This document shows positions 27,234 through 36,030 of a DNA stretch of 40,413 nt, piece by piece. The stretch is from contig NZ_KK853997.1 in the NCBI RefSeq assembly GCF_000696185.1, positions 691,624-732,036 on the forward strand, read 5' to 3'. The position numbers and the translations under genes were made by a program. Each line of letters starts with the position of its first letter. Positions within the stretch are counted from its first letter, which is position 1. Origin of the DNA: Kitasatospora cheerisanensis KCTC 2395 (lineage in GTDB: Bacteria > Actinomycetota > Actinomycetes > Streptomycetales > Streptomycetaceae). The notes beneath the pieces were generated by a model. The model made no database searches. It was not told the DNA's origin and saw only the letters and a list, made by a program, of their open reading frames with translations.

Positions 27234-27725
27234 ATGAGCCCCGACCCCCGGCAGCCCGGCGCCCAGCGGCCCGATCCCCAGCACCCCGATCCTCAGCACC
27301 CCGGCGCGCTCGCCCACCTGCAGTCCCTGCCGAGCTGGCTCGCCGGCCGCGTCGCCGCCCGGGGCCGGGCCCTGGTCGCCGAGGCCATCGCAACCGAGGG
27401 CCTGAAGCTCCAGCACTACGCGGTCCTGGCGAACGTCGCCGACGACGGCCCGCTCGCCCAGGCCGACCTGGTCCGCCGCCTGGGCTTCGACCCGAAGGAC
27501 GTGGTCCTCCTCCTCAACCACCTCGAACACGAGGGCCTGGTGGTGCGCGAGCCCGATCCCCGCGACCGCCGCAAGAACGCCGTCACGGCCACCCCCGAGG
27601 GCCGCCGCCTCCTCCACACCTGCGCCCGCCTCGCCGACCGCGCCAACGAGCACCTCCTCGCCCCCCTCGACCCGGCCGAACGCCGAACCCTGCTCGCCCT
27701 GCTGACCCGCCTCGCCCAGGACTGA
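27234..27725 (+). CDS. MarR-family transcriptional regulator
   Basis: A ~163-residue winged-helix regulator. A proline-rich N-terminus precedes the dimerization helix (LPSWLAGRVAARGRALVAEAIATEGLKLQHYAVL). Then come the helix-turn-helix LAQADLVRRLGFDPKDVVLLLNHLEHEGLV and the wing DPRDRRKNAVTATPEGRRLL. The ATG at 27234 fits the leaderless promoter; an in-frame ATG at 27204 would lie inside the operator. It is divergent from a quinone oxidoreductase, a pairing typical of regulators sensing phenolics or electrophiles. The two shared palindromes make it the likely repressor of that gene and itself. Confidence 0.88.
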   Translation: MSPDPRQPGAQRPDPQHPDPQHPGALAHLQSLPSWLAGRVAARGRALVAEAIATEGLKLQHYAVLANVADDGPLAQADLVRRLGFDPKDVVLLLNHLEHEGLVVREPDPRDRRKNAVTATPEGRRLLHTCARLADRANEHLLAPLDPAERRTLLALLTRLAQD

Positions 27726-27759
27726 GCACCGCCCCCGTCTGCCGGAGCCCTCGGCGGGC

Positions 27760-27778
27760 GGCCCCGTGCCACGGGGCC
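27760..27778. terminator. bidirectional terminator between marR and the AI-2E permease
   Basis: GGCCCCGTG and CACGGGGCC form a 9-bp inverted repeat around one base (in practice a 7-bp stem with a 5-base loop), between two convergent genes. Confidence 0.55.
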
Positions 27779-27796
27779 ACGGCACCTGACAGCCCG

Positions 27797-28935
27797 TCAG
27801 CCGCTGCCCCGGCCGCCGTGCAGCTCACGGAACACCGCCCACCCCACCGACAGCACCGGCACCGCGACAGCCGCGCCGACGATGCCGCCGAGGGTGCCGC
27901 CGACGGCGACGGCCAGGGCGACCGTGACGGGGTGGAGGCGGACCGCCCAGCCCATCACCAGGGGGTGCAGGACGTGGCCCTCCAACTGGCCGATGACCAC
28001 GATCAGGGCGAGCACCAGGAGGGCGGTCACCGGGCCGCGGGTGGCGAGAGCGACCAGGGAGGCGACGGCGAGGGCGATCGGGGAGCCGATCAGCGGGATC
28101 AGGGCCGCCACGAACTCCAGGCCCGCCAGCGGCACGGCGAGCGGCACGCCGAGCGCGGCGAGGACCACGCCGACCAGCACGGCGTTGGTGCCCGCGACCA
28201 GGAACAGGCCCCGGGTGTAGCCGGCGAAGGTGCGCCAGGCGGCGTGCCCGGCCCGCCGCCACAGGGCTCCCGCGCGGGCGGGCAGCAGGGACGTCCCCCA
28301 GGTCCACATCCGCTCGCCGGAGTGGGTGAAGAACACCGCGCAGAACAGGGCGAGCGCGCCGGCGGCGGCCGCCTCGACCACGAAGCCGGCGCCGGTGACG
28401 GCGGTCGAGAGCACCGTCTGCCGGTGCGAGCTGATCAGCTCGCCGAGCCGGTGCCGCAGGTCGCCCAGGGTGCCGGCCCGGGCGTGGAACGGCGGGCCCT
28501 CCAGCCAGTGCTCCAGCCGGTCCAGGCCGCCGCGCACCTGCCCGCCGAGCTGCCCGGCCTGGGAGCGGATCACCACCGCGATCAGCGCCGCCACCCCCGC
28601 GAGCAGCACCAGCGCACCCAGCACGGCGAGCAGCACGGCCAGCGCGCGCGGCATCCGCCGGGCCAGCAGGTCGACGGGCGGGCGCAGCACCGCGGTGACC
28701 ACCAGGGCGACGAACACCGCCACCACCGGCAGCAGCAGCCGGCTGACCAGCAGGAATCCGGCGTACCCGGCGAGGGCGACGGCGAGCAGGCGCCAGGCGC
28801 GGCCGGCCAGCCGGTCCAGGCCGCCGTGGTCGGGACGGGCCGGTGCGGGGGCGCGCCGGAGCACCGGCCGGGCCGGGCGGCTGCCCAGCGGCGCGCGGGT
28901 CCTGCCGTCCCTCCGCCCACCTGTGCGTCCGGCCA
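27797..28935 (-). CDS. AI-2E-family transporter (PerM-like permease)
   Basis: An approximately 378-residue membrane protein. A basic disordered N-terminus is followed by helices at the start (LLAVALAGYAGFLLVSRLLLPVVAVFVALVVTAVL). A soluble loop resembles the family's central domain (LEHWLEGPPFHARAGTLGDLRHRLGELISSH). The C-terminal cluster carries the diagnostic GVPLAVPLAGLEFVAALIPLIGSPIALAVASLVAL and IGQLEGHVLHPLVMGWAVRLHPVTVALAVAVGGTLGGIVGAAVAVPVL. Family members export small molecules or act as Na+/H+ antiporters; the name AI-2E does not prove autoinducer transport. The ATG at 28933-28935 has GGAGG 10 bases upstream; the frame open to 28981 has no better start. Confidence 0.87.
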
Positions 28936-29064
28936 TCGCGCTTCCACCTCCGGCTCCCGTCTGCCCTCCCCACGCCAGCACTACCCTGCTTCCGCGCCGC
29001 CCGTCCCGCGGCGCGGCCGGACAGCGCCCGTTTCGTCCCCCGCACGGCAGGACAGACGTGCCGC

Positions 29065-29916
29065 ATGAACGCGCTACCGGTCGACACCAGGCCGCCGCCC
29101 CGGGCGGGGCGGCGGCGGTACCTGCTCTGCCCGCCGGAGCACTTCGCGGTGGAGTACGCGATCAACCCGTGGATGGATCCGGCGCAACCGGTGGACCGGG
29201 GCGCGGCGCTGCGGCAGTGGGAGGGCCTGGCGGCGGTGCTGCGCGGGCTGGGACACCGGGTGGAGCTGCTGGAGCCCGAGCCCGGACTGCCCGACATGGT
29301 GTTCACGGCGAACGGGGCGACGGTGGTGGCGGGGCGGGTCCTGGTGGCGCGGTTCCGGCATCCCGAGCGGGCCGGCGAGTCGGCGGCGCACCTGCGCTGG
29401 TTCACGGCGGCCGGGTTCCGCGGGGTCCGTACCGCGACGGAGGTGAACGAGGGCGAGGGCGACCTGCTGGTGGCCGGCCCGCGGATCCTCGCCGCCAGCG
29501 GCTTCCGCACCACCGCGGCGGCCCACCGCGAAGCCCAGCGGATGCTCGGACTCCCGGTCGTGACACTGGAGTTGACCGATCCGCGGTACTACCACCTGGA
29601 CACCGCCCTGGCGGTGCTGGACCACGACCGGATCATGTACTACCCGCAGGCCTTCTCCCCGGCCAGCCGCCGGCTGCTGCGCCGCCTGTACCCGGACGCG
29701 ATCCTCGCCCGGGCGGCGGACGCGGCCGCGTTCGGCCTGAACGCCGTCAGCGACGGGCGGCACGTGGTGCTGCCGGACGCGGCGCGCGGCCTCGCGGAGC
29801 AGCTGCGGGCCGCCGGGTTCGAGCCGGTGCCGGTCGCCGTGCCGGAGCTCCGGAAGGCCGGCGGCGGCCCCAAGTGCTGTGTCCTGGAACTGCGTTCGGA
29901 GGGAGGACCGTCATGA
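29065..29916 (+). CDS. ddaH: dimethylargininase / amidinotransferase-family hydrolase
   Basis: A 283-residue pentein-fold enzyme. The features of the DDAH/arginine-hydrolase group are visible: FAVEYAINPWMDP, PDMVFTANGATVVAGRVLVARFRHPER (substrate Asp), TDPRYYHLDTALAVLD (catalytic His) and the C-terminal nucleophile Cys in GGPKCCVLEL. Such enzymes release citrulline and an amine from methylated arginine or act on related guanidines; exact specificity cannot be read. It opens a run of genes joined by start/stop overlaps: its stop overlaps the next ATG (29913). The ATG at 29065 has only a weak ribosome-binding site (AGGA). Confidence 0.85.
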   Translation: MNALPVDTRPPPRAGRRRYLLCPPEHFAVEYAINPWMDPAQPVDRGAALRQWEGLAAVLRGLGHRVELLEPEPGLPDMVFTANGATVVAGRVLVARFRHPERAGESAAHLRWFTAAGFRGVRTATEVNEGEGDLLVAGPRILAASGFRTTAAAHREAQRMLGLPVVTLELTDPRYYHLDTALAVLDHDRIMYYPQAFSPASRRLLRRLYPDAILARAADAAAFGLNAVSDGRHVVLPDAARGLAEQLRAAGFEPVPVAVPELRKAGGGPKCCVLELRSEGGPS

Positions 29917-30926
29917 CCGCGACGCCCGACCTGCGCCCGGCCGCCCCGCCGCTGCCGGAGCCGCGCGGCCCGCTCTCGGCGGCCGTCCTGTCGGCGCTGC
30001 TCGGCCGCGACCGCTACCCGCTGCCGGAGCTACCGCCGGCCGCCGACCCGTGGGGCGACGACCTCCACCTCGCCCTGTACGTCTGCTACGAGCTGCACTA
30101 CCGGGGCTTCGCGGGCGTGGACGACGCCTGGGAGTGGTCGCCGGCGCTGCTGGCGCTGCGGGCCGCCTTGGAGGAGGTGTTCCTGTCGGCGCTGCGCCGC
30201 GAGGTGGGCGAGCCGCCGCCGCTCGCCGAGGTGCTGGCCGGGCTGCTGGCCGAGCCGCCGGACGGCTACGGGCCCTCGCACCACCTGCTGGCGGCGGGCA
30301 CCAGGGCGCAGGCCCGCGAGTACCTGGTGCACCGCTCGCCGTACCACCTCAAGGAGGCCGACCCGCAGATGTGGGCGGTGCCGCGACTGCCGAACCCGGC
30401 GAAGGCCGCGCTGGTCGCCGTCCAGTACGACGAGTACGGGGCGGGCCGGCCGGAGCGGGCGCACGCCGAGCTGTTCGCCGCGATGATGGCGGACTTCGGA
30501 CTCGACCCGGCGTACGGCGCGTACCTGGACGCGGTGCCCGGGCCGGCCCTCGCGGTGGTCAACACGATGTCGCTGTTCGGGCTGCACCGGTCGCTGCGGG
30601 GCGCGCTGGTCGGTCAGTTCGCGGCCGTGGAGATCACCTCGCCGCCCGGGGCGGCCCGGCTCGCCGACGCCTTCGAACGGCTCGGCGCCTCGCCGCGCGG
30701 CACCCTGTTCTACCGCGAGCACGTGCTCGCGGACGCCGTCCACGAGCAGCTCGTCCGGCACACCGTCATCGACCCGCTGGTGGCCCGGCCCGGCTGCCCC
30801 GAACAGGACATCGCCTTCGGCGCGCTCGCCTACGGCCACGCCGAGGACCGGCTCGCCGCCCACCAGCTCGACGCCTGGCGGGCCGGTGCGAGCTCGCTGC
30901 GCACGCCGCTGCCGGAGGAGGACTGA
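29913..30926 (+). CDS. iron-containing redox enzyme (haem-oxygenase-like diiron oxidase family)
   Basis: A 337-residue protein of the Haem_oxygenas_2/HDO family. Candidate metal ligands: Glu60/His62 in CYELHYRGFAGVDDAWEW; the signature QYDEYGAGRPERAHAELFAAMMADFGL (Glu and His); and EHVLADAVHEQLVRHTVIDPL...QDIAFGALA. Known HDOs use a labile diiron cofactor and O2 to oxidize amino acids or fatty acids (for example SznF acts on methylarginine, BesC on chlorolysine). The gene is coupled to the dimethylargininase upstream (ATGA). Four bases separate its stop from the flavin-reductase ATG. Confidence 0.85.
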   Translation: MTATPDLRPAAPPLPEPRGPLSAAVLSALLGRDRYPLPELPPAADPWGDDLHLALYVCYELHYRGFAGVDDAWEWSPALLALRAALEEVFLSALRREVGEPPPLAEVLAGLLAEPPDGYGPSHHLLAAGTRAQAREYLVHRSPYHLKEADPQMWAVPRLPNPAKAALVAVQYDEYGAGRPERAHAELFAAMMADFGLDPAYGAYLDAVPGPALAVVNTMSLFGLHRSLRGALVGQFAAVEITSPPGAARLADAFERLGASPRGTLFYREHVLADAVHEQLVRHTVIDPLVARPGCPEQDIAFGALAYGHAEDRLAAHQLDAWRAGASSLRTPLPEED

Positions 30927-30930
30927 CCGC

Positions 30931-31422
30931 ATGAACGGACCCGAACCCTTCCTGAACCTGCTCGACCCGCCCGTGTACGTGGTCACCGCCGAGGCCGACG
31001 GCGCCCGGGCCGGCTGCCTGGTCGGGTTCGGGTCGCAGTGCTCGATCCGCCCGGTCCGGTTCGCGGTGTGGCTGTCGCCCGCGAACCACACCTACAAGGT
31101 GGCCTCCCGGGCCCGCGCGCTGGCCGTGCACCTGCTGCCGCCCGACGACGCCGGACGCGCGCTGGCCGCGCTGTTCGGCGGCACGAGCGGCGACGAGGTC
31201 GACAAGTTCGCCCGCGCGGCCTGGCGCCCCGGCCCGGCCGGCGTGCCCGTACTGGCCGACGCGGCAGCCTGGTTCGCCGGGGCCGTGGTCGGCCGGGTCG
31301 AGGGCGGCGACCACACCGCGTTCCTGCTCGACCCGATCGGCGACGGCCCCGCCCGCCCCGCGCCCGGCGCGGTCCTCGGGCTGCACGACGTCACCGACCT
31401 CGAACCCGGACACCCCGCATGA
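30931..31422 (+). CDS. flavin reductase-like domain protein
   Basis: A 163-residue single-domain protein of the flavin-reductase-like FMN-binding class: FLNLLDPPVYVVTAEADGARAGCLVGFGSQCSIRPVRFAVWLSPANHTYKVA. Residues PVYVVT...AGCLVGF and S-x2-P-x2-FAVWLS are the conserved FMN/NAD(P)H-binding segments. The C-terminal half holds GRVEGGDHTAFLLDPIG. GGAGGAGGA precedes the ATG. It could supply reduced flavin or electrons to the diiron oxidase encoded just upstream (inference). Its stop overlaps the ligase start (ATGA at 31419). Confidence 0.82.
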   Translation: MNGPEPFLNLLDPPVYVVTAEADGARAGCLVGFGSQCSIRPVRFAVWLSPANHTYKVASRARALAVHLLPPDDAGRALAALFGGTSGDEVDKFARAAWRPGPAGVPVLADAAAWFAGAVVGRVEGGDHTAFLLDPIGDGPARPAPGAVLGLHDVTDLEPGHPA

Positions 31423-32537
31423 ACAGCCTCATCACCCAACCCCCCACCGTGCCACTGCGGTTCGGCGTCGAGGAGGAGTTCGTCCTGACCGACCCGCACA
31501 GCCGGATCACCGTGCCGGCTGCGGCGCCGGTGCTCGCCCACGCGGCCCGCGCCCTCGGGGACCGCGCCCAGCACGAGTTCCTCGCCTCGCAGGTCGAGGC
31601 GTGCACCCGCCCGGTCGCCACCGCCGCCGAGCTGCGCGCCGAACTCGCCGAATCCCGCACCGCGTTGCTCACCGGCGCGGAACGTGCCGGCTGCCGCCTG
31701 ATCGCCACCGGCACCCCCGTCCTGCCCAGCCGCCACCCGCTGACCATCACCCCCGACGCCCGCTACCTGGACATGGCCCGGCGCGTCGACGGCGTCGCCG
31801 ACCAGATCGGCGCGGAACTCTCCGGCTGCCACGTCCACCTCGGAGACCTGACGGTCCGTCAGGCGCTGGCGCTCAGTGCCGCGTTGCGCGGCTGGTTGCC
31901 GCTGTTCCAGGCGATCTGCGCCAACTCCCCGTTCTGCGAGGGCACCGACCTCGGCACCGCCGCGGTGCGCCCCGAACGGTACTCGCACTGGCCGACCTTC
32001 GGGCCCGCGCCCGTGCTCGACGAACCCGGCTACCACGCCGTGCTCGACCGGCTGATCGCCGAGGACGTCATCCCCGACCGCCGCGCGGTCTTCTGGTACG
32101 CCCGGCCGTCGACCCACCTCCCCACCCTGGAGATCCGGATCGCCGACACCTCCGCCGACCTCGACACCGTCGTCCTGCTCGCCGTCCTGCTCCGCGGCCT
32201 AGCCCACACCCTGCTCGACCCGCGCCGCCACGCCCGGCCGGTGCCCGAGACCACGCTGCGCCGCGCCCACCACAGCGCCGCCGCCCACGGCCTCGACGCC
32301 CGCCTCCCCCACCCGCCCACTGGCGAGCACCTCCCCGCCCGCGAACTCCTCACCGCGCTCCTGGAGTTCACCACCCCGGCGCTGCTCCGCACCGACGACC
32401 TCCCGCTCGCCCGCCGCCTCACCGCCGGGCTCCTCACCGGCGGCAGCGGCGCCGACCGCCAGCGCGCGGCCCTCGCCGGCCGCGGCACCCTCACCGCCGT
32501 CGTCGACGACCTCGCCCGCCGTACGGCGACGCTCTGA
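31419..32537 (+). CDS. YbdK-type carboxylate-amine ligase (glutamate-cysteine ligase 2 family)
   Basis: A 372-residue ATP-dependent ligase. Signatures: FGVEEEFVLTDP at the N-terminus (Mg-ATP glutamates), QHEFLASQVEACTRPVATAAELRAEL (substrate loop), CHVHLGDL, and the C-terminal WYARPSTHLPTLEIRIADTSADLDTVVLLAVLLRGL. The E. coli homologue YbdK has weak glutamate-cysteine ligase activity; actinobacterial paralogues are often uncharacterized. Coupled to the flavin reductase by an ATGA overlap. In this locus it may join an oxidized amino-acid product to an amine or carboxylate; that is inference. Confidence 0.85.
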   Translation: MNSLITQPPTVPLRFGVEEEFVLTDPHSRITVPAAAPVLAHAARALGDRAQHEFLASQVEACTRPVATAAELRAELAESRTALLTGAERAGCRLIATGTPVLPSRHPLTITPDARYLDMARRVDGVADQIGAELSGCHVHLGDLTVRQALALSAALRGWLPLFQAICANSPFCEGTDLGTAAVRPERYSHWPTFGPAPVLDEPGYHAVLDRLIAEDVIPDRRAVFWYARPSTHLPTLEIRIADTSADLDTVVLLAVLLRGLAHTLLDPRRHARPVPETTLRRAHHSAAAHGLDARLPHPPTGEHLPARELLTALLEFTTPALLRTDDLPLARRLTAGLLTGGSGADRQRAALAGRGTLTAVVDDLARRTATL

Positions 32538-32602
32538 GTCCGCCCGCCGCCTCCGTGTCTCCCGGAGGTGTCGGCAGCTCCGGCGCGGGCATACGCGTGG
32601 CC

Positions 32603-33258
32603 ATGTTGCTGCTCAGACCCCCCGGTGTGTACCCCGTGCAGGGCGACACCGCACTGCTGTTGGAGGTACTGCGGCGGGAGCCCGTGCGGGCCGGCGCCCG
32701 GTGCCTGGACCTCGGCACCGGCTGCGGCGCCCTCGCCCTGGCCGCGGCCGTCGCGGCTGCCGGGTCACTGCCGTCGACCTGTCCCGCCGCGCGCTCGCCA
32801 CGGCCTGGCTGAACGCCCACCTGCACCGGCTGCCGGTGCACCTGCGGCGCGGCGACCTGACGGCGCCCGTGCCCGCGTCCGACGGGCGGTTCGACCTGGT
32901 GCTGTCCAACCCGCCCTACGTTCCGGCCGGTTCCGCCCGAGCACCCGCCGCGGGCCGGCCGTCGCCTGGGACGCGGCCGGACGGGCGGCTGCTGCTCGAC
33001 CGGCTCTGCCGGCAGGTGCCGCCGCTGCTCGCGCCCGGCGGGGGTGCTGCTGCTGGTGCAGTCCTCGCTGGCCGAACCCGACGCCACCGTCCGCCAGTTG
33101 CGTGCCGCCGGGCTCCAGGTGAACGTCGCCGCGCGGAAGTGGCAGGAGTTCGGCCCGGTGATGACCGGCCCGGGCGGAATGGTTCGAGCGCGCCGGCCTG
33201 ATCGAACCCGGCGTCCGGACGGAGGAGTTGGTGGTGGTGCGCGGGTGTCCGGCGCTGA
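32603..33258 (+). pseudogene. HemK2/MTQ2-like protein methyltransferase, several frame breaks
   Basis: Conserved pieces of one SAM-dependent methyltransferase appear in successive frames. LLLRPPGVYPVQGDTALLLEVLRREPVRAGARCLDLGTGCGALALA (SAM motif I) runs from the ATG at 32603. After ~32745 comes CRVTAVDLSRRALATAWLNAHLHRLPVHLRRGDL...FDLVLSNPPYVPAGS (NPPY motif). Two compensating shifts lie at ~32935 and ~32975 (STRRGPAVAWDA, PDGRLLLDRLC). After a G5 run at ~33051 comes LLLVQSSLAEPDATVRQLRAAGLQVNVAARKWQEFGPVM. From ~33178 it reads WFERAGLIEPGVRTEELVVVRG. HemK2-type enzymes methylate glutamine of release-factor-like targets. Order and conservation argue for one gene with sequence errors or recent decay. 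Confidence 0.75.
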
Positions 33259-33493
33259 ACGCGAACCGTCCGCGCAGGCCGTGCCGCCCACCCCGCCGGT
33301 GCCCCGGGTCCGGCTCACCGAGCGCGGCCCGCTGCTGATCGACGGCCCGGTGGAGCTGCTGCTGCCGGACGGAACCACGCTCTCCTGCGACCGTCCGGTC
33401 GTCGCCGTCTGCACCTGCCGCCGCAGCCGCCGGTACCCGCTGTGCGACACCAGCCACCGCCGGCGCGGCCGCCCGCGCCCCGAACAGCCGTAG
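33245..33493 (+). CDS. CDGSH iron-sulfur domain protein
   Basis: An 82-residue protein with a mitoNEET-type motif CTCRRSRRYPLCDTSH, the three-cysteine/one-histidine pattern that binds a redox-active 2Fe-2S cluster (CDTSH in place of CDGSH). The N-terminal half is proline-rich, followed by RVRLTERGPLLIDGPVELLLPDGTTLSC, typical of actinobacterial small CDGSH proteins. The GTG at 33245 probably overlaps the 3' end of the methyltransferase gene (TGA at 33256 in the restored frame). It may pass electrons to the diiron oxidase of the same locus. Confidence 0.82.
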   Translation: MSGAEREPSAQAVPPTPPVPRVRLTERGPLLIDGPVELLLPDGTTLSCDRPVVAVCTCRRSRRYPLCDTSHRRRGRPRPEQP

Positions 33494-33613
33494 CGACCAT
33501 CGGCCGTTTCCGCCGCACTCTTCCGCCGACCGTTTCCGCTGTCCCCGCCGGGCACGCCCGACCGAGCACGAAGACGAAGGCAGGAAGCGCAGAGGCAGAA
33601 GGAGGTGGACACC

Positions 33614-33840
33614 ATGGGGCGGCTCAGCGTTCCGGTGATCTGCGGACTCTCCGGTGATCTGGCCATTCCCGCCCTGCAGGTGGTCGAACTCCTGCGGGCA
33701 CTGCCCAACGAGTGGCAGGAGTGGCGGACCGCGACGACAACGGGCTGGACCCGGTGACCACCGCGGCGCTCGCCGATCTGGTCCGCCAGCTCGCCGACCA
33801 GATCGACCTGGCCTGCATCGAGATCGCCAGCGAGACCTGA
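33614..33840 (+). CDS. small protein resembling DUF6213 (one frame break)
   Basis: The ATG at 33614 has GGAGG 8 bases upstream and starts MGRLSVPVICGLSGDLAIPALQVVELLRALPNEWQEWR. From about 33730 the conserved frame shifts by one and reads DDNGLDPVTTAALADLVRQLADQIDLACIEIASET to the TGA at 33838-33840. The span is one base short of a multiple of three, so one missing base restores a 75-residue acidic protein. The layout (N-terminal VxLLR, W, then ALADQID near the end) resembles DUF6213. Function unknown. Without correction the frame stops near 33759. Confidence 0.55.
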
Positions 33841-33857
33841 ACCACGACCAAACGGCT

Positions 33858-33889
33858 GAACAGCTGAACAGCCGAACGACCGAACGACC
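33858..33889 (+). repeat. four degenerate 8-bp tandem repeats
   Basis: GAACAGCT, GAACAGCC, GAACGACC and GAACGACC follow each other without gaps, between the DUF6213-like stop and the terminator. Probably neutral. Confidence 0.6.
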
Positions 33890-33899
33890 GACGACCGTT

Positions 33900-33930
33900 G
33901 GACGGCCGGGCCCAGGAGGCCCGGCCGTCC
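33900..33930. terminator. bidirectional hairpin terminator
   Basis: GGACGGCCGGGCC (33900-33912) pairs perfectly with 33918-33930 across the loop CAGGA, giving a 13-bp stem. It separates the plus-strand locus from the convergent LLM gene. Confidence 0.85.
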
Positions 33931-33953
33931 GCCGTGCTCCGCCCGCCGCAGGG

Positions 33954-34919
33954 TCAGCCCGCCAGCTCCGGGAGCACCCGGTCGCGGTAGCACGCGAAGA
34001 ACTCCTCGACGTGGCCACCGATCTGGCCGACGTACACCTCGTCGAACCCGGCCTCCACGTACGGTCGCAGCAGCGCCAGGTGCGCCTGCGGGTCAGGGCC
34101 GTTGCCGCCGCCCGGCGGCCGCCGACTCCGGCACCAGCTCGATCGCCTGCTCGAAGTGCCGCGGGTGGGCAGCAGTTGGTTGAGCTCGCCGGGCAGGTGC
34201 TCGCTCGCCCACAGCCGGTGCCGGGTGGCGACGGCGCGCTGCTCGTCCGGGGCCCAACAGGCCTTCGTGCCCGCCAGGGTGGGGCCGGTGCCGCCGGACT
34301 CGCGGTAGGCGCGCAGCAGTTCGGGATCCGGCGCGGTGGTGACCAGGCCGTCGCCCAGATCGGCGGCGAGCCGGGCCGCGCGCGGGCCGAACGCCGAGAC
34401 GTAGACCGGCCAGTTCGCTCTCGGGCGCGGTGTACAGCCGGGCCTGGTCGACGGTGTAGTGCCGGCCGCGGTGGTTGACGGTGGCCGCCGGCGAACAGCG
34501 CCCGGATCACCCGGACGGCCTCGGCGAGCATCTCCGCCCGCTCCGCGAACGAGGGGCCAACGCCCGCCCAGCACATGCTCGTTCAACGCCTCGCCGGTGC
34601 CGACCCCCGAGCGGAACCGGCCCCCCGGTCAGCCACGCTGGAGGTGGCCGCGGCCTGCGCCGTCACCACTCCGGGTGTGGGCAGCCGCACCGTCGGGCAG
34701 GTCACCAGCGTGGTCACCGGCAGCGTGCAGAACTGCGAGAGCGCACAACGATCATCGACCACCACGAACGGGCTGTTGCCCTGCTCGTCCGTCCACGGAT
34801 GGAAGTGGTCGGAGATCGCCAGCCTGGTGAAGCCGGACCGCTCCGCGAGCCGTGCCTGCTCCAGCAGTTCGGCCCGGCGTGTACTCCTCGCAGGACAGGA
34901 AGTAGCCGTACTCCGTCAT
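33954..34919 (-). pseudogene. F420-dependent LLM-class oxidoreductase (G6PDH-like), many frame breaks
   Basis: Pieces of one luciferase-like F420 enzyme are spread over three frames. MTEYGYFLSCEEYTP starts at ATG 34919 (GGGGAGGG upstream). One extra G near 34880 leads to AELLEQARLAERSGFTRLAISDHFHPWTDEQGNSPFV. Then come ALSQFCTLPVTTLVTCPTVRLPTP...TAQAAATSSVA, ALNEHVLG, SFAERAEMLAEAVRVIRALFAGG and NWPVYVSAFGPRAARLAADLGDGLVTTAPDPELLRAYRESGG...ELNQLLPTR. The end is HLALLRPYVEAGFDEVYVGQIGGHVEEFFACYRD. These match the TIGR03557/F420-glucose-6-phosphate-dehydrogenase-like group. At least six indels are needed, several pairwise compensating: total length is still a multiple of three. A pseudogene or error-rich consensus. 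Confidence 0.72.
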
Positions 34920-35172
34920 GCGGCGGCCCTCCCCGCGAGAGTGCCGCTCCCGCCCGCGTGCCGGACGGGACCAGTGCCGCGCGCGTACCGGACCTGGGCC
35001 CGGCGGCACAGTGGCGGCGGGTAGCCGGTCTGCCCGCGCGGGGGGCGAGCGGCGACCGGCGTCCGGGGCGGTGGGCCCACGCGGTGCGGATGACCGGCGA
35101 CCGCCGGGGTCGAGGGGTTTCGTCCTGGCAGCATGGCTCCTCCAGGGGGTCGGCTGGCTGCTGCCGACGCGG

Positions 35173-35789
35173 CTACCCGGCGGCCCCGATCGAAATCAGC
35201 TCCACCGGGCGGGCCGCCTCCCGCGCCCGCCGACGGGCCCGCACGCACCGCAGCAGCTCCTCGGCGTACAGGCAGCCCGTGGCGGCGCGCCGAGGCCCAC
35301 CCCGAGCAGAAAGCGCCGGGGCAGCGGCGGGCTGCGCAGCGTCAGGCGAGCCGTGATCCTGCCCCGGCTCAGCTCCCGGACCTGGTCCGGGTGGAGGCAG
35401 CCGATGATCGACAGGGCGGTCAGCGGCAGCGCCTCCAGGAAGCTGTGCACGTGCTGTTCGAGCACCGAGACCCGCCGTCCGGCGTCCTCGGCGGTCCGCA
35501 CGTCCCCCAGCGCGGTCGCGCCGTGGGCGAGGGCCGCGCCCGCGAGGACCGCCAGCAGCGCCGGATCGACCTCGCACAGCAGCAGCGCCGTGGCGGGCAG
35601 TCCGACCTCGGCCATCATCGCCAGGTGGATCGCCGACTCCCGTACGCCCGCCGTCCGTTCGATCTCCGTCCGCCGGTGCAGCGCCCAGTCCACGGCCGCC
35701 GGCACCACCCAGGCGGGCAGCAGCCCGTACAGCAGGTACCGCGCGGTCGCGTCCGTGACGTCCCCCGGCCCCGCACTCGACCGCCGCAC
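35173..35789 (-). CDS. integral membrane protein (one frame break)
   Basis: About 205 residues with several helices: ARYLLYGLLPAWVVPAAVDWALHRRTEIERTAGVRESAIHLAMMAEVGLPATALLLCEVDPALLAVLAGAALAHGATAL and LEQHVHSFLEALPLTALSIIGCLH. Repeated histidines (DWALHRR, SAIHL, AHGA, HVHSFLE) could bind metal but no known motif is matched. After RRFLLGVGLGA (~35285) the conserved tail LYAEELLRCVRARRRAREA runs in the next frame to a TAG at 35173. One missing base accounts for the 617-nt span. The GTG start at 35787-35789 has a weak ribosome-binding site. Function unknown. Confidence 0.6.
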
Positions 35790-35825
35790 CCGTACAGCCG
35801 CGGACCGGCCCGCCGCCCCCGCCGT

Positions 35826-36030
35826 TCACGGCGCCTGGACGTCGGCAGCGGGCGGCTCCGGCTCCTCCGGGTCACCGCTCTCGGCCTTCGGCTCCCGCTG
35901 CTCCTTGACCTCGCTCGGGGGTCGGCGTGACGATCGGCGCGTCGCTCTCGTCGCCGAGGTGCTGCTCCTGACGCTCCGTCGGTTCCGTGTCCTCCGGTCG
36001 CTGCGACGGCGTACGGTGTTCGGCGGTCAT
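35826..36030 (-). CDS. small acidic disordered protein (one frame break)
   Basis: The ATG at 36028-36030 has AAGGAG 9 bases upstream and starts MTAEHRTPSQRPEDTEPTERQEQHLGDESDAPIVTPTP. An extra C in a C5 run near 35921 moves the frame. Reading across it gives SEVKEQREPKAESGDPEEPEPPAADVQAP to a TGA at 35826. The whole protein (~67 residues) is acidic, with no hydrophobic core. Its end is 36 bp from the start of the membrane protein gene. Function unknown. Confidence 0.55.

Noticed and set aside
34920..35172. Possible gene in the 253-bp gap upstream of the LLM gene
   Set aside because: Open frames here lack a ribosome-binding site, conserved sequence or consistent third-position bias; nothing else is seen.
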